Below are positions 1 to 6,655 of a DNA stretch of 11,436 nucleotides, one piece after another (within the stretch, counting starts at the first letter, position 1; every line of letters starts with the position of its first letter). Source of the DNA: Spirochaetales bacterium (lineage in GTDB: Bacteria > Spirochaetota > Spirochaetia > Sphaerochaetales > Sphaerochaetaceae); the NCBI GenBank assembly GCA_022771185.1, contig JALFCJ010000004.1:1-11436 (forward strand), given 5' to 3'. A program made the translations under genes and the position numbers. The notes beneath the pieces were generated by a model. The model did not search any database and was not told the DNA's origin. It worked only from the letters and a program-made list of their open reading frames with translations.

Positions 1-827
1 CCTCCATCCGTGGTCCCTTGGACGGCGGAGAGTACACTATAGAGTGTAAGACAAGTCAGTATCTATCAGGCCTCCTTCTGGGAGCACCCTTAGCTATTGG
101 AGACAGCCATATCAAGTGCTCTGTCCTATTTGAAAAACCATATGTAAAGATGACTCTCAAGTGGCTTGATGACCAAGGTATAAAATACAGAATCAGCGAT
201 GACTTGGAAGAAGCCTGGGTCAAGGGTGGACAGAGTTATAAGCCACTTGATACATATATTGAAGGAGACTTCTCTTCCGCATCATTCTTCTTTGTCTCTG
301 CTGCAATACACGGCACAGAAGTCACAGTAGAGGGCCTCGATAAAAACTCAACTCAGGGAGATAAGGAGATACTCAATATTCTTGAGAATATGGGATGTAA
401 AGTAGAGTGGAACGGTATGGCAGTCACTGTAAAGGGACCGGATAAACTGAAAGGCGGAGTCTTTGACCTCAACGCCATTCCCGACACTCTTCCTGCCCTC
501 TCTGTAGCCGCTGCCTTTGCAGAGGGCGATACAATTCTTGAAAACGTTGAGCAGGCAAGAATCAAGGAGACCGACAGAATAAAAGTAATGAGAGAGAATC
601 TCAACCAGCTGGGAGTAGAAGCCGAGGAGAGAAGAGACGCCCTCATTGTTCATGGAAAAGGAAGCGTCAAGGGAGGAAAAGCCAAGGGCTACGGCGACCA
701 CAGAGTCATCATGGCTCTTGCTGTTCTTGGTACAAAGACAGAAGAAGAGACAGAGATAGATGACGTAAGCGCTGCTTCCGTCACTTTCCCTACTTTCTTT
801 GATCTACTGGAAAAATTGGAGAAATAA
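1..827 (+). CDS. aroA: 3-phosphoshikimate 1-carboxyvinyltransferase (EPSP synthase), 5'-truncated by window edge
   Basis: EPSP synthase joins shikimate-3-phosphate and phosphoenolpyruvate in the sixth step of the cytoplasmic shikimate pathway, leading to chorismate and aromatic amino acids. The reading frame is open from the first complete codon (base 3, reading SIRGPLDGGEY), so the N-terminal part lies outside the window and about 274 C-terminal residues are visible. Family marks seen in order are TSQYLSGLL (substrate-binding Ser/Gln), EKPYVKMTLKWL, the catalytic Asp of IPDTLPAL (codon 483), KETDR with catalytic Glu (codon 567) and Arg, and GDHR (codons 693-704). The FPTFFDLLEKL tail is the normal C-terminus. 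Where the E. coli enzyme has Lys in TAKTFP, this protein has Val (SVTFP), a position that to my knowledge varies outside enterobacteria. The stop codon is 1 bp from the next gene, so the two are probably cotranscribed. Confidence 0.95.
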   Translation, partial: SIRGPLDGGEYTIECKTSQYLSGLLLGAPLAIGDSHIKCSVLFEKPYVKMTLKWLDDQGIKYRISDDLEEAWVKGGQSYKPLDTYIEGDFSSASFFFVSAAIHGTEVTVEGLDKNSTQGDKEILNILENMGCKVEWNGMAVTVKGPDKLKGGVFDLNAIPDTLPALSVAAAFAEGDTILENVEQARIKETDRIKVMRENLNQLGVEAEERRDALIVHGKGSVKGGKAKGYGDHRVIMALAVLGTKTEEETEIDDVSAASVTFPTFFDLLEKLEK

Positions 828-828
828 A

Positions 829-1596
829 ATGGAAAAGACTGTTATTGCTTATTACACAGGTACAGGAAATACATTGGAGCTGGCAAAGAGAATAAAGGGA
901 GCTGAGCTAGTTGATATCATCAGAATAAATGAAGGAAACGCCACATTGGATGATGACATCACTAGACTAGGCATCTTCTTTCCTGTCTATATGGGAGGAG
1001 TCCCATATCCGGTGAGAGAGTTTATTTCTAGCACTCTCAATGGCCGAGACAACTCTTCTCTCCAGTATGTATTCTCACTCATCACTTGCGGTAGCGGCGG
1101 GAAGAATGCAGAGTGGATGCTTGACCGCTCTCTACAGGATATTGGAATAGGCCTCAGTTACACCCTCTCTATCCGATACCCAGACTCTTATCTACCACTG
1201 GTGAGTAAGGTTCCTGATGAGAACAAGACAAAAGAGATTCTTAGTAAAGCGGAAGAAAAAATACAAAAAGCAATAGAAGACATCGAGAAAGAAGAGATCA
1301 AGCTCCCTTCTAAGCCACTATTAGGAAAGATCATGTCAAAGATGGTCAGTAAAACTGGTCCGAGTGCAAAAGATAAGAAAATGAGTGTGGGCACCGACTG
1401 CATCCGCTGCGGCACCTGCGCTTCAATCTGCCCGTCGGGTAATATTGTAATCGGAGAAAAGAAAGCAGAGATCGGTGACAAGTGTCTCCACTGCTATGCC
1501 TGTTATAATTTCTGCCCCAACGGAGCAATAAAGTACGAAGGTAGAAATGACCACTATAAGGGACTAGTAAAGATAGAGGAGCTGAAGAGAAGATGA
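829..1596 (+). CDS. EFR1-family flavodoxin-ferredoxin fusion protein
   Basis: This 255-residue cytoplasmic protein is probably an electron carrier. The N-terminal half is flavodoxin-like: YYTGTGNTLELAK at residues 8-20 is the FMN phosphate-binding loop, followed by FFPVYMGGVP. The C-terminal quarter is a two-cluster ferredoxin, with CxxCxxCxxxCP at C191-C194-C197-C201 and again at C219-C222-C225-C229, which should hold two [4Fe-4S] clusters. This layout matches the family named EFR1, whose partner reactions are not well defined. The ATG at 829 is chosen because GGAG at 818-821 lies 7 nt upstream. An in-frame TTG at 799 would overlap aroA and add ten residues outside the flavodoxin fold. The stop overlaps the next start as ATGA, suggesting translational coupling to the C-S lyase gene. 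Confidence 0.88.
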   Translation: MEKTVIAYYTGTGNTLELAKRIKGAELVDIIRINEGNATLDDDITRLGIFFPVYMGGVPYPVREFISSTLNGRDNSSLQYVFSLITCGSGGKNAEWMLDRSLQDIGIGLSYTLSIRYPDSYLPLVSKVPDENKTKEILSKAEEKIQKAIEDIEKEEIKLPSKPLLGKIMSKMVSKTGPSAKDKKMSVGTDCIRCGTCASICPSGNIVIGEKKAEIGDKCLHCYACYNFCPNGAIKYEGRNDHYKGLVKIEELKRR

Positions 1597-2810
1597 GCTT
1601 TTTCGACGAGACGGCAGATAGAAGAGGCACTAACAGCGAGAAATGGAACAAGAACGCTATAGCTAGTATCGCTGTAAATGGAGGGGCAGAACCATTTTGG
1701 GTTGCAGACATGGATTTCAGGCCTGAGCCCCACATAAAGGAAAAGGCAGAGGAGCTAGCAAAGCTCGGAGTCTTCGGCTATCCTTCATTCCCCACTTTCA
1801 GGGAGATAGCAGCTTCTTGGCTGAAAAAAAAGCACAATTGGATAGTAGACAAAGAAAACATCCTCTACTCTATGGGCCTCTTACATGGCGTCTCCATGTG
1901 CATAAACCTCCTGACAAATAAAGGTGACAAGATCTTGGTTCCAAGTCCCACTTATAGACCATTCAGGCTTCTATGCTCTCTCAACGATAGAGTCATGGAA
2001 GAATATGAACTGGGGTATAAAGATGGCTCTTACTTTCTTGATAGAGATAGGTTTATAGAGAGTGCAAAGAGATCAAAGATGATCCTCTTCTGTTCTCCTC
2101 ATAATCCATCTGGACTAGTTTTCTCAAGAGAAGAATTAGAATTTGTCCTAAATACAGCAAAAGAACTAAACATCCCTGTAGTCTCAGACGAAATTCATGG
2201 AGACTTGGTCCACCCAGGATACACTCATATTCCTATGGGAAAGGCAAATGAGAAAATAGGAGCGGAGACTGTCACCCTTATGGCGCCTTCAAAGACATTC
2301 AATGTGGCTGGAGAACATAGCGCCATCGCTGTTTTTAGTTCAGGCTCCACTCTTAAGAGATTTAAGCATGCACAGGACGCTTTATGGGTATCGGAACCGG
2401 GGTACTTGATCGGAGAACTGACAGAAGCTGCATATAAAGACGGACTAGAGTGGAACAAAGAGCTTTGTAAGTACCTGGGAGAAAACGCAGAGTTAATCAC
2501 TTCTTTCTTCAATGAACATGACCTAGGGATCAAGATGGTGAATGGTAAGGCATCTTTCGTCACATTCCTGGACTGCACTGGAGTATATGACAAAATAAAG
2601 AAGAAAGTGGAAGAGACACCAGAGAAGTATGAGTCTACATCGGGTGGGGTGTTATCAAGGTTCTTCGGAGTCGAAGCGCTAGTTGCAATGAATGACGGTT
2701 CTTGGTTTGGAGAACAGTACTACAAATTCGTCAGATTCAACTATGGAACAAGCAGAGACAAAGTCTATAATGCGCTTTTAAGAATAAAGAAGGCGGTGGA
2801 GAGTCTTTGA
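1593..2810 (+). CDS. patB: PatB/MalY-type PLP-dependent aminotransferase-fold C-S lyase
   Basis: This 405-residue cytoplasmic enzyme of the fold-type I PLP family is most like the PatB/MalY cystathionine beta-lyases, which cleave C-S bonds to give a thiol, pyruvate and ammonia. Seen in order are the family opening FDETADRRGTNSEKW, the substrate-loop motif WVADMDF, SPHNPSG (N171, PLP phenol contact), SDEIHGDL (D199, pairs with the PLP ring nitrogen), and APSKTFNVAG with K234 as the Schiff-base lysine. The C-terminal VRFNYGTSR carries the expected substrate-carboxylate arginine. Length is normal for the family (about 390-405). The start overlaps the preceding stop (ATGA) and AGGAG lies at 1577-1581. 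MalY of E. coli also acts as a regulator, but nothing here shows that. The true substrate (cystathionine, cysteine or another thioether) cannot be read from sequence. Confidence 0.92.
   Translation: MSFFDETADRRGTNSEKWNKNAIASIAVNGGAEPFWVADMDFRPEPHIKEKAEELAKLGVFGYPSFPTFREIAASWLKKKHNWIVDKENILYSMGLLHGVSMCINLLTNKGDKILVPSPTYRPFRLLCSLNDRVMEEYELGYKDGSYFLDRDRFIESAKRSKMILFCSPHNPSGLVFSREELEFVLNTAKELNIPVVSDEIHGDLVHPGYTHIPMGKANEKIGAETVTLMAPSKTFNVAGEHSAIAVFSSGSTLKRFKHAQDALWVSEPGYLIGELTEAAYKDGLEWNKELCKYLGENAELITSFFNEHDLGIKMVNGKASFVTFLDCTGVYDKIKKKVEETPEKYESTSGGVLSRFFGVEALVAMNDGSWFGEQYYKFVRFNYGTSRDKVYNALLRIKKAVESL
2798..2809 (+). promoter_or_regulatory. Shine-Dalgarno GGAG supporting a TTG start
   Basis: GGAG at 2798-2801 stands 5 nt before TTG at 2807. 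The next in-frame ATG is well over 100 codons downstream, inside the protease motifs, so TTG is the believable start of the CPBP gene. It overlaps the upstream stop codon as TTGA. Confidence 0.7.
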
Positions 2811-3622
2811 AGAACAACAACCTCATTGAGTGCGGAGTATCGTTTATTGTGGCCTTATTTTCCTATTTAATTATAGGCCCCATTATATATGCCCTCATAT
2901 ATCCATATATAAACGGTACTCTACTTTTCTACGCTTCTCTTTTTATTCCTTCTGTTTTTACTCTTTTAGTGTTGATCGTTCTAAAAAGAAAGAGGTTTAT
3001 AAACGATTTCAGAGCATCAAGAGATAGAGGATTCTCCCTCCCCCTGTTTTTTATTTTCCTTTCTTCGTCTTTTATTTTTCTCTCTCTGACTTCTCTATTG
3101 GAGGGAGCGAAAGTAAATCCCGCGCCAATAGGCGAGAAGATACTATCTCTCTTTATTTCCCTCTTATTTATCCCCATCCAGATTACGACAGAAGAGTATA
3201 TTTTCCGTATCCTACCATATAAGACAGTGGAAGAAAGAATGGGGAAAAAGAGTGTATGTATTCTTCTTTCTCTTATTTCAGGTCTATTGTTTACACTTCC
3301 CCACCTCTTCAATAAAGAAGTATTGGCTGAAGGTGGATACTGGGCTGTAATACACTATTTTCTCTGGGGCTCAATGGTAATGGCAGGCTCTATCATGACA
3401 AAAGGCTTTGAGTTTCCTCTTGCAATGCACCTATCAAACAATCTTGTGGTATCTATAGTTGCAAATTACAAAGGTTCAAGTTTATCATCTACATCTTTCT
3501 TTATACTGGAAAACGAGACATCCAGTCCAAAGGCAATAGTAACTTTCCTTCTTCTTTTTGCCCTGGAGTTTCTTTTCTTTTACACATTAAAACGGAGAAG
3601 ACACAGTGAACGCCAAGAATAA
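2807..3622 (+). CDS. CPBP-family intramembrane metalloprotease (Abi/CAAX protease-like)
   Basis: This 271-residue polytopic membrane protein has about eight hydrophobic segments, the first at residues 8-33. It carries the three CPBP signature motifs: EExxxR at E129-E130-R134 (TTEEYIFR), FxxxH at F162-H166 (FTLPH), and HxxxN at H208-N212 (HLSNN). These form the presumed catalytic glutamate and metal/proton-handling site of the Rce1-like intramembrane proteases. Bacterial members cleave or process membrane-associated peptides and some give immunity to bacteriocins; the substrate here is unknown. The gene begins with TTG inside the patB stop (TTGA), and its 3' end overlaps the hydrolase gene by 17 bp. 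A C-terminal basic tail (KRRRHSE) should lie in the cytoplasm. Confidence 0.88.
   Translation: MKNNNLIECGVSFIVALFSYLIIGPIIYALIYPYINGTLLFYASLFIPSVFTLLVLIVLKRKRFINDFRASRDRGFSLPLFFIFLSSSFIFLSLTSLLEGAKVNPAPIGEKILSLFISLLFIPIQITTEEYIFRILPYKTVEERMGKKSVCILLSLISGLLFTLPHLFNKEVLAEGGYWAVIHYFLWGSMVMAGSIMTKGFEFPLAMHLSNNLVVSIVANYKGSSLSSTSFFILENETSSPKAIVTFLLLFALEFLFFYTLKRRRHSERQE
3594..3608 (+). promoter_or_regulatory. Shine-Dalgarno GGAG supporting a GTG start
   Basis: GGAG at 3594-3597 is followed after 8 nt by GTG at 3606, within the last codons of the CPBP gene. The resulting N-terminus (NAKNNILDTLLWLG) matches the opening of the DUF2974 family, so GTG is preferred over any later start. Confidence 0.7.
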
Positions 3623-4706
3623 CATTCTAGATACTCTTTTATGGTTGGGGTCCATAAGTAAGAACGCTATTCCATATAGCGAAGTGGATATGTTGGTCAT
3701 TACGATTCTTGAGTACCAGAAATTAGAGACCACACCAAAGAAAGAGTTTGGAAAACCAGTAAGAGAGCTTCTTTCCTATGCCTGCCCCCTCAGTGAAGAT
3801 GAAGTCATGGGTTTTGAAGTAAACCAAGTGAAGCTTTGGAAGAAGGTATCTGCATCAGAGAGATATAAAGACTTAAAGCTCTTGGATGCCGTCGGAGAAA
3901 AGATAGTAGACGACAAGGGTGCAGAGCAATACGCTGCAGCACTCTTTCAAGATGGAAGCGAATACTACCTTGTGTATAGAGGGACAGACGAAAGCCTCAC
4001 TGGGTGGAAAGAAGACTTCAATATGGCGGTATGTGATGAAATCCCATCAGAGAGAAGAGCCTTGGAGAGCCTGGAAAAGGTTACTAAGAATATAGATGGC
4101 ATCCATCTTTTGGGGCATAGCAAGGGAGGCACCTTGGCTCTATATGCTGCCTTGAAGGCGGAAGAAGAAGTATTTAATAAGATAAAAGACATCTACATAT
4201 TCGATGCTCCAGGCCTTCCCGATTCACTGATCGAAGAGGAGCGATGGAAGAGAATCGAGAGTATTACTCACTCATTTATACCGTCCTCTTCAATTATCGG
4301 AATGCTATTTAACACTACAGACAACGCTGTAGTAGTGAAATCTTCATCCATAGGCCTATTACAGCACGATGCTTTTACATGGCTTCTCTCAGGAGGAAAG
4401 TTCATCACTCAGCCAGATATTACTTATAGAAGCCACAAAATCGACAGTACTGTTAAAAACTTCATCAAAATGCTGGATAAGAATGAAAGAGAGACCTTGG
4501 TTGAGGTATTATATAAAGTATTAAAAGCCACTGAAGAAGAGAACGTTTGGCTTATGCCTGAAGCTGCAGCCAAGCGTTTTCCAGAAATCAAGAAGGCTAT
4601 AGCAGGACTAAGCCTAGAGGAGAAGAATACTCTGACTTCAATCCTTATCACACTAGAAAAAGCACGAATAGAAACACGAAGGAGTAGTTTAAATGGCTGG
4701 AAATAA
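3606..4706 (+). CDS. DUF2974 (Mbeg1-like) alpha/beta-hydrolase, putative lipase
   Basis: This 366-residue protein has no signal peptide or membrane segment. Its N-terminus (NILDTLLWLG...YSEVDMLVITILEYQKL) and core follow the DUF2974/Mbeg1-like family of predicted alpha/beta-hydrolases. LVYRGTDESLTGWKEDFNM resembles the lipase oxyanion region. LLGHSKGGTLALY holds the nucleophile elbow GHSKG with S172. FDAPG supplies D200 as a possible acid residue and QHDAFTW supplies H254 as the likely catalytic histidine. Family members are mostly annotated as lipases by fold, and I know of no settled substrate. The last about 75 residues are helical and Glu/Lys-rich. The gene overlaps its neighbours by 17 bp upstream and 14 bp downstream, so it is very likely made together with the CPBP protease and the membrane nuclease. 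Confidence 0.85.
   Translation: MNAKNNILDTLLWLGSISKNAIPYSEVDMLVITILEYQKLETTPKKEFGKPVRELLSYACPLSEDEVMGFEVNQVKLWKKVSASERYKDLKLLDAVGEKIVDDKGAEQYAAALFQDGSEYYLVYRGTDESLTGWKEDFNMAVCDEIPSERRALESLEKVTKNIDGIHLLGHSKGGTLALYAALKAEEEVFNKIKDIYIFDAPGLPDSLIEEERWKRIESITHSFIPSSSIIGMLFNTTDNAVVVKSSSIGLLQHDAFTWLLSGGKFITQPDITYRSHKIDSTVKNFIKMLDKNERETLVEVLYKVLKATEEENVWLMPEAAAKRFPEIKKAIAGLSLEEKNTLTSILITLEKARIETRRSSLNGWK
4679..4695 (+). promoter_or_regulatory. Strong Shine-Dalgarno AAGGAG for the nuclease gene
   Basis: AAGGAG at 4679-4684 lies 8 nt before ATG at 4693, inside the coding end of the hydrolase gene. This is one of the strongest ribosome sites in the + strand train and fixes the nuclease start. Confidence 0.75.
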
Positions 4707-5718
4707 AAAGAAGAAGAAGAAAAAGGGAGGTAAGGCCATTAAAAGGATAATATTCCTTTTCTTGATTCTTGTAGTACTCTTTGTCGTATTGGCTTTCCTC
4801 ACTCCGACAGAGAGTGAGATGGAAGACGGGTACAACCCCACATATATTGCTAATTTGGAAATACCAGCTGGCGGTAAGGGAGAAGTGATAAAGCACACTG
4901 GTTATACACTCTCATACAACGAGGAGTATGAAGTTCCTGAATGGGTTGCATATGAACTGACGAGGGAAGAAGTGGTGACACAGAGCGTGGATAGAAAAGA
5001 CAACTTCAGGGAAGACAAGGCTGTAACGACTGGTAGCGCTACCCTCAACGACTACAAGAAATCGGGTTATGACAGAGGTCACATGGCTCCTGCTGCTGAC
5101 TTCAGATGGTCATTTGATGCCATGAACGACACATTCTATCTATCTAATATGTGTCCTCAGACCCATGCTTTTAATGCAGGAATATGGAGCGATTTGGAAG
5201 AGGCCGTAAGGTCTATAGCCTATGAAGATGAGTGCGTTTATGTCGTTACGGGACCAGTGTTGACAGATGGCCCATATGATACTATCGGAGAGAATAAAGT
5301 CGCTGTTCCTAAGTATTTCTATAAAGTCATTCTCGATTACACAGCCCCAACCATTAAGGCCATAGGTTTTATTATGCCTCACGAAAACTCAAAGGAGCCC
5401 CTCTCCTACTTTGCTGTGACTGTTGATGAGGTGGAGGATATTACAGGCCTCGATTTCTTCCCTCTTCTCCCCGATGAGGAAGAAGAGAAGCTGGAGTCTT
5501 CTTTGGACACTACCCTATGGGCCCTGAAGAACTTCGACTACTCCCTCATTGAGAAAGCAAACGAAGAGGGAAAAGTCTTTGTCGAAAACACTAGTGGCGA
5601 CAACGAACTGAGAAACAGTATCCTCGACATATTCTTTGAGGTCTTCTATCGCTTCAAGAAAGAAATTTTCTATGCCCTGGGTATCGAGAAGGAAGCGAGA
5701 GCCATAGGACTCTTATAA
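4693..5718 (+). CDS. Membrane-anchored DNA/RNA non-specific endonuclease (NUC family)
   Basis: This 341-residue protein is predicted to sit in the cytoplasmic membrane with its catalytic part outside. A very basic N-terminus (seven consecutive lysines, residues 5-11) is followed by one hydrophobic anchor at about residues 19-36. The nuclease domain follows. Its beta-beta-alpha-metal motif is DRGH at 127-130 (H130 general base), within YDRGHMAPAADF, and SNMCPQ...FNAGIW gives N152, Q156, the metal-binding N161 and W165, as in Serratia nuclease relatives. Such enzymes cut single- and double-stranded DNA and RNA with Mg2+. About 75 residues after the domain (from about residue 265) are acidic and then helical, and I do not recognise them. 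The role could be nucleic-acid scavenging, DNA processing during uptake, or defence of the cell surface. The gene ends the + strand train, overlapping the pectinesterase gene tail-to-tail. Confidence 0.9.
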   Translation: MAGNKKKKKKKGGKAIKRIIFLFLILVVLFVVLAFLTPTESEMEDGYNPTYIANLEIPAGGKGEVIKHTGYTLSYNEEYEVPEWVAYELTREEVVTQSVDRKDNFREDKAVTTGSATLNDYKKSGYDRGHMAPAADFRWSFDAMNDTFYLSNMCPQTHAFNAGIWSDLEEAVRSIAYEDECVYVVTGPVLTDGPYDTIGENKVAVPKYFYKVILDYTAPTIKAIGFIMPHENSKEPLSYFAVTVDEVEDITGLDFFPLLPDEEEEKLESSLDTTLWALKNFDYSLIEKANEEGKVFVENTSGDNELRNSILDIFFEVFYRFKKEIFYALGIEKEARAIGLL

Positions 5719-6612
5719 GCGGGACATCATAAGCTTTAACAGTCTATTTGCATCTTCGACTTTGATGTTCTCTTTCCCCGATGAGGATATGAAAAACCTG
5801 GAATTATCACCTCTCCATACCTTTTCTGTCCCATCAGGACGTTTTGAAGCCATGTCTGTCCAAAGATAGGGATGAATGTGAGGAGCAAGAGAGCAGTCGA
5901 TGAGAAGAACCATAGGATTTCTGTTCTCGCTTCCTGCAGGGTGCCAAGGTCGGGCTATGAAGACAGAGTTTTTATCTGTATTGCCTTCTTTTGAGAAGAC
6001 ACAGTCATGAAAGATAAATCCCACTTCTTCGCTTTCAAAAGTTGAAGGCGCAGAGACAAACCCTGGCCCTCTGGATACTATTTCGCAGCCTTGAAACAAT
6101 GCAGACCCAGAACCAAATATAAAGTCTACAGATCCTTTTATGGTACAGTCTTCCAATAGCGTAGAGCCAGAATCCAAGTAAAGAGTATCCTGCCATCCAA
6201 GGAAAGTGCAGGCACGGAAAGTGGCATGGTCAGAACCGAAAGCGGTACGAAGAGCCACTGCCTGTAAGTCCATTTTCTCCTTGTCATCTTTATGAGCCAG
6301 GTTCCAAGCCTTCCCCTTCTGATAATCGAAAGAGTTGGAAAAAGTAATGCCTAAGGCAGAGAAGTTTGGTGCGGAGACAGTAAACGTTGCACTGTCTCCG
6401 GTATTAAATACTTTACCGTCCCTAACGGTTCCGTGCCTATCGTCGTTGTCGATTCTTGCGCCTTCCTCGCTGATGAGTGTTACATCAGGACGGTTAACAA
6501 AAACTTTTTCTCTCCAAACGCCTTCTCTGAGAATAAGGGTCAAGGGACCCTCCGGTGCCGAGGTGAGGGCATTATTAATAGAAGATTGAGGATCTAAAAC
6601 CAAAGTTGTCAT
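5713..6612 (-). CDS. Pectinesterase (carbohydrate esterase family 8), no signal peptide
   Basis: This 299-residue right-handed beta-helix enzyme removes methyl esters from polygalacturonate, releasing methanol. The CE8 catalytic set is complete: Q117 (QAVAL), Q141-D142 (GWQDTLY), D163 (DFIFGSG) and R221 with W223 (ARPW). The N-terminus (MTTLVLDPQSSINNAL) is not hydrophobic, so the protein should be cytoplasmic and act on imported short oligogalacturonides, not on polymeric pectin. This is inference from the absence of an export signal. The ATG at 6612 has only a poor ribosome site (AGAG immediately before it), and the next in-frame Met is at residue 114. It lies 43 bp downstream of the acyltransferase gene on the same strand and could be read from that transcript. 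No other pectin gene is visible in the window. Confidence 0.92.
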   Translation of the reverse strand: MTTLVLDPQSSINNALTSAPEGPLTLILREGVWREKVFVNRPDVTLISEEGARIDNDDRHGTVRDGKVFNTGDSATFTVSAPNFSALGITFSNSFDYQKGKAWNLAHKDDKEKMDLQAVALRTAFGSDHATFRACTFLGWQDTLYLDSGSTLLEDCTIKGSVDFIFGSGSALFQGCEIVSRGPGFVSAPSTFESEEVGFIFHDCVFSKEGNTDKNSVFIARPWHPAGSENRNPMVLLIDCSLAPHIHPYLWTDMASKRPDGTEKVWRGDNSRFFISSSGKENIKVEDANRLLKLMMSRL

Positions 6613-6620
6613 GGCTCTAT

Positions 6621-6648
6621 ATTATCACAAAGAAAAACCAAATACCAA
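6621..6648 (-). promoter_or_regulatory. Possible weak promoter before the pectinesterase gene
   Basis: Read on the minus strand, TTGGTA (6648-6643) and GATAAT (6626-6621) are separated by 16 nt and resemble a sigma-70 promoter. Transcription would begin almost at the start codon, giving a nearly leaderless mRNA, so this is only a candidate. Confidence 0.3.
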
Positions 6649-6654
6649 CTTGGC
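6628..6654 (-). terminator. Possible weak terminator after the acyltransferase gene
   Basis: On the minus strand GCCAA (6654-6650) can pair with TTGGT (6641-6637) around an 8-nt loop, followed by TTTTTCTTT. The stem is only five pairs including a G-U, so at best it is a partial terminator. It also overlaps the candidate pectinesterase promoter. Confidence 0.25.
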
Positions 6655-6655
6655 T

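Noticed and set aside
799..828. In-frame TTG start giving a longer EFR1 protein
   Set aside because: It lies inside aroA, lacks a ribosome site, and the ATG at 829 has GGAG at the right distance and begins exactly at the flavodoxin strand.
1346..1735. 129-codon minus-strand frame over the EFR1/patB junction
   Set aside because: It is antisense to the ferredoxin cysteine motifs and the PatB opening, with no independent support.
5690..5712. AGAG/CTCT hairpin at the end of the nuclease gene as a terminator
   Set aside because: The stem is only four base pairs and no T-run follows.
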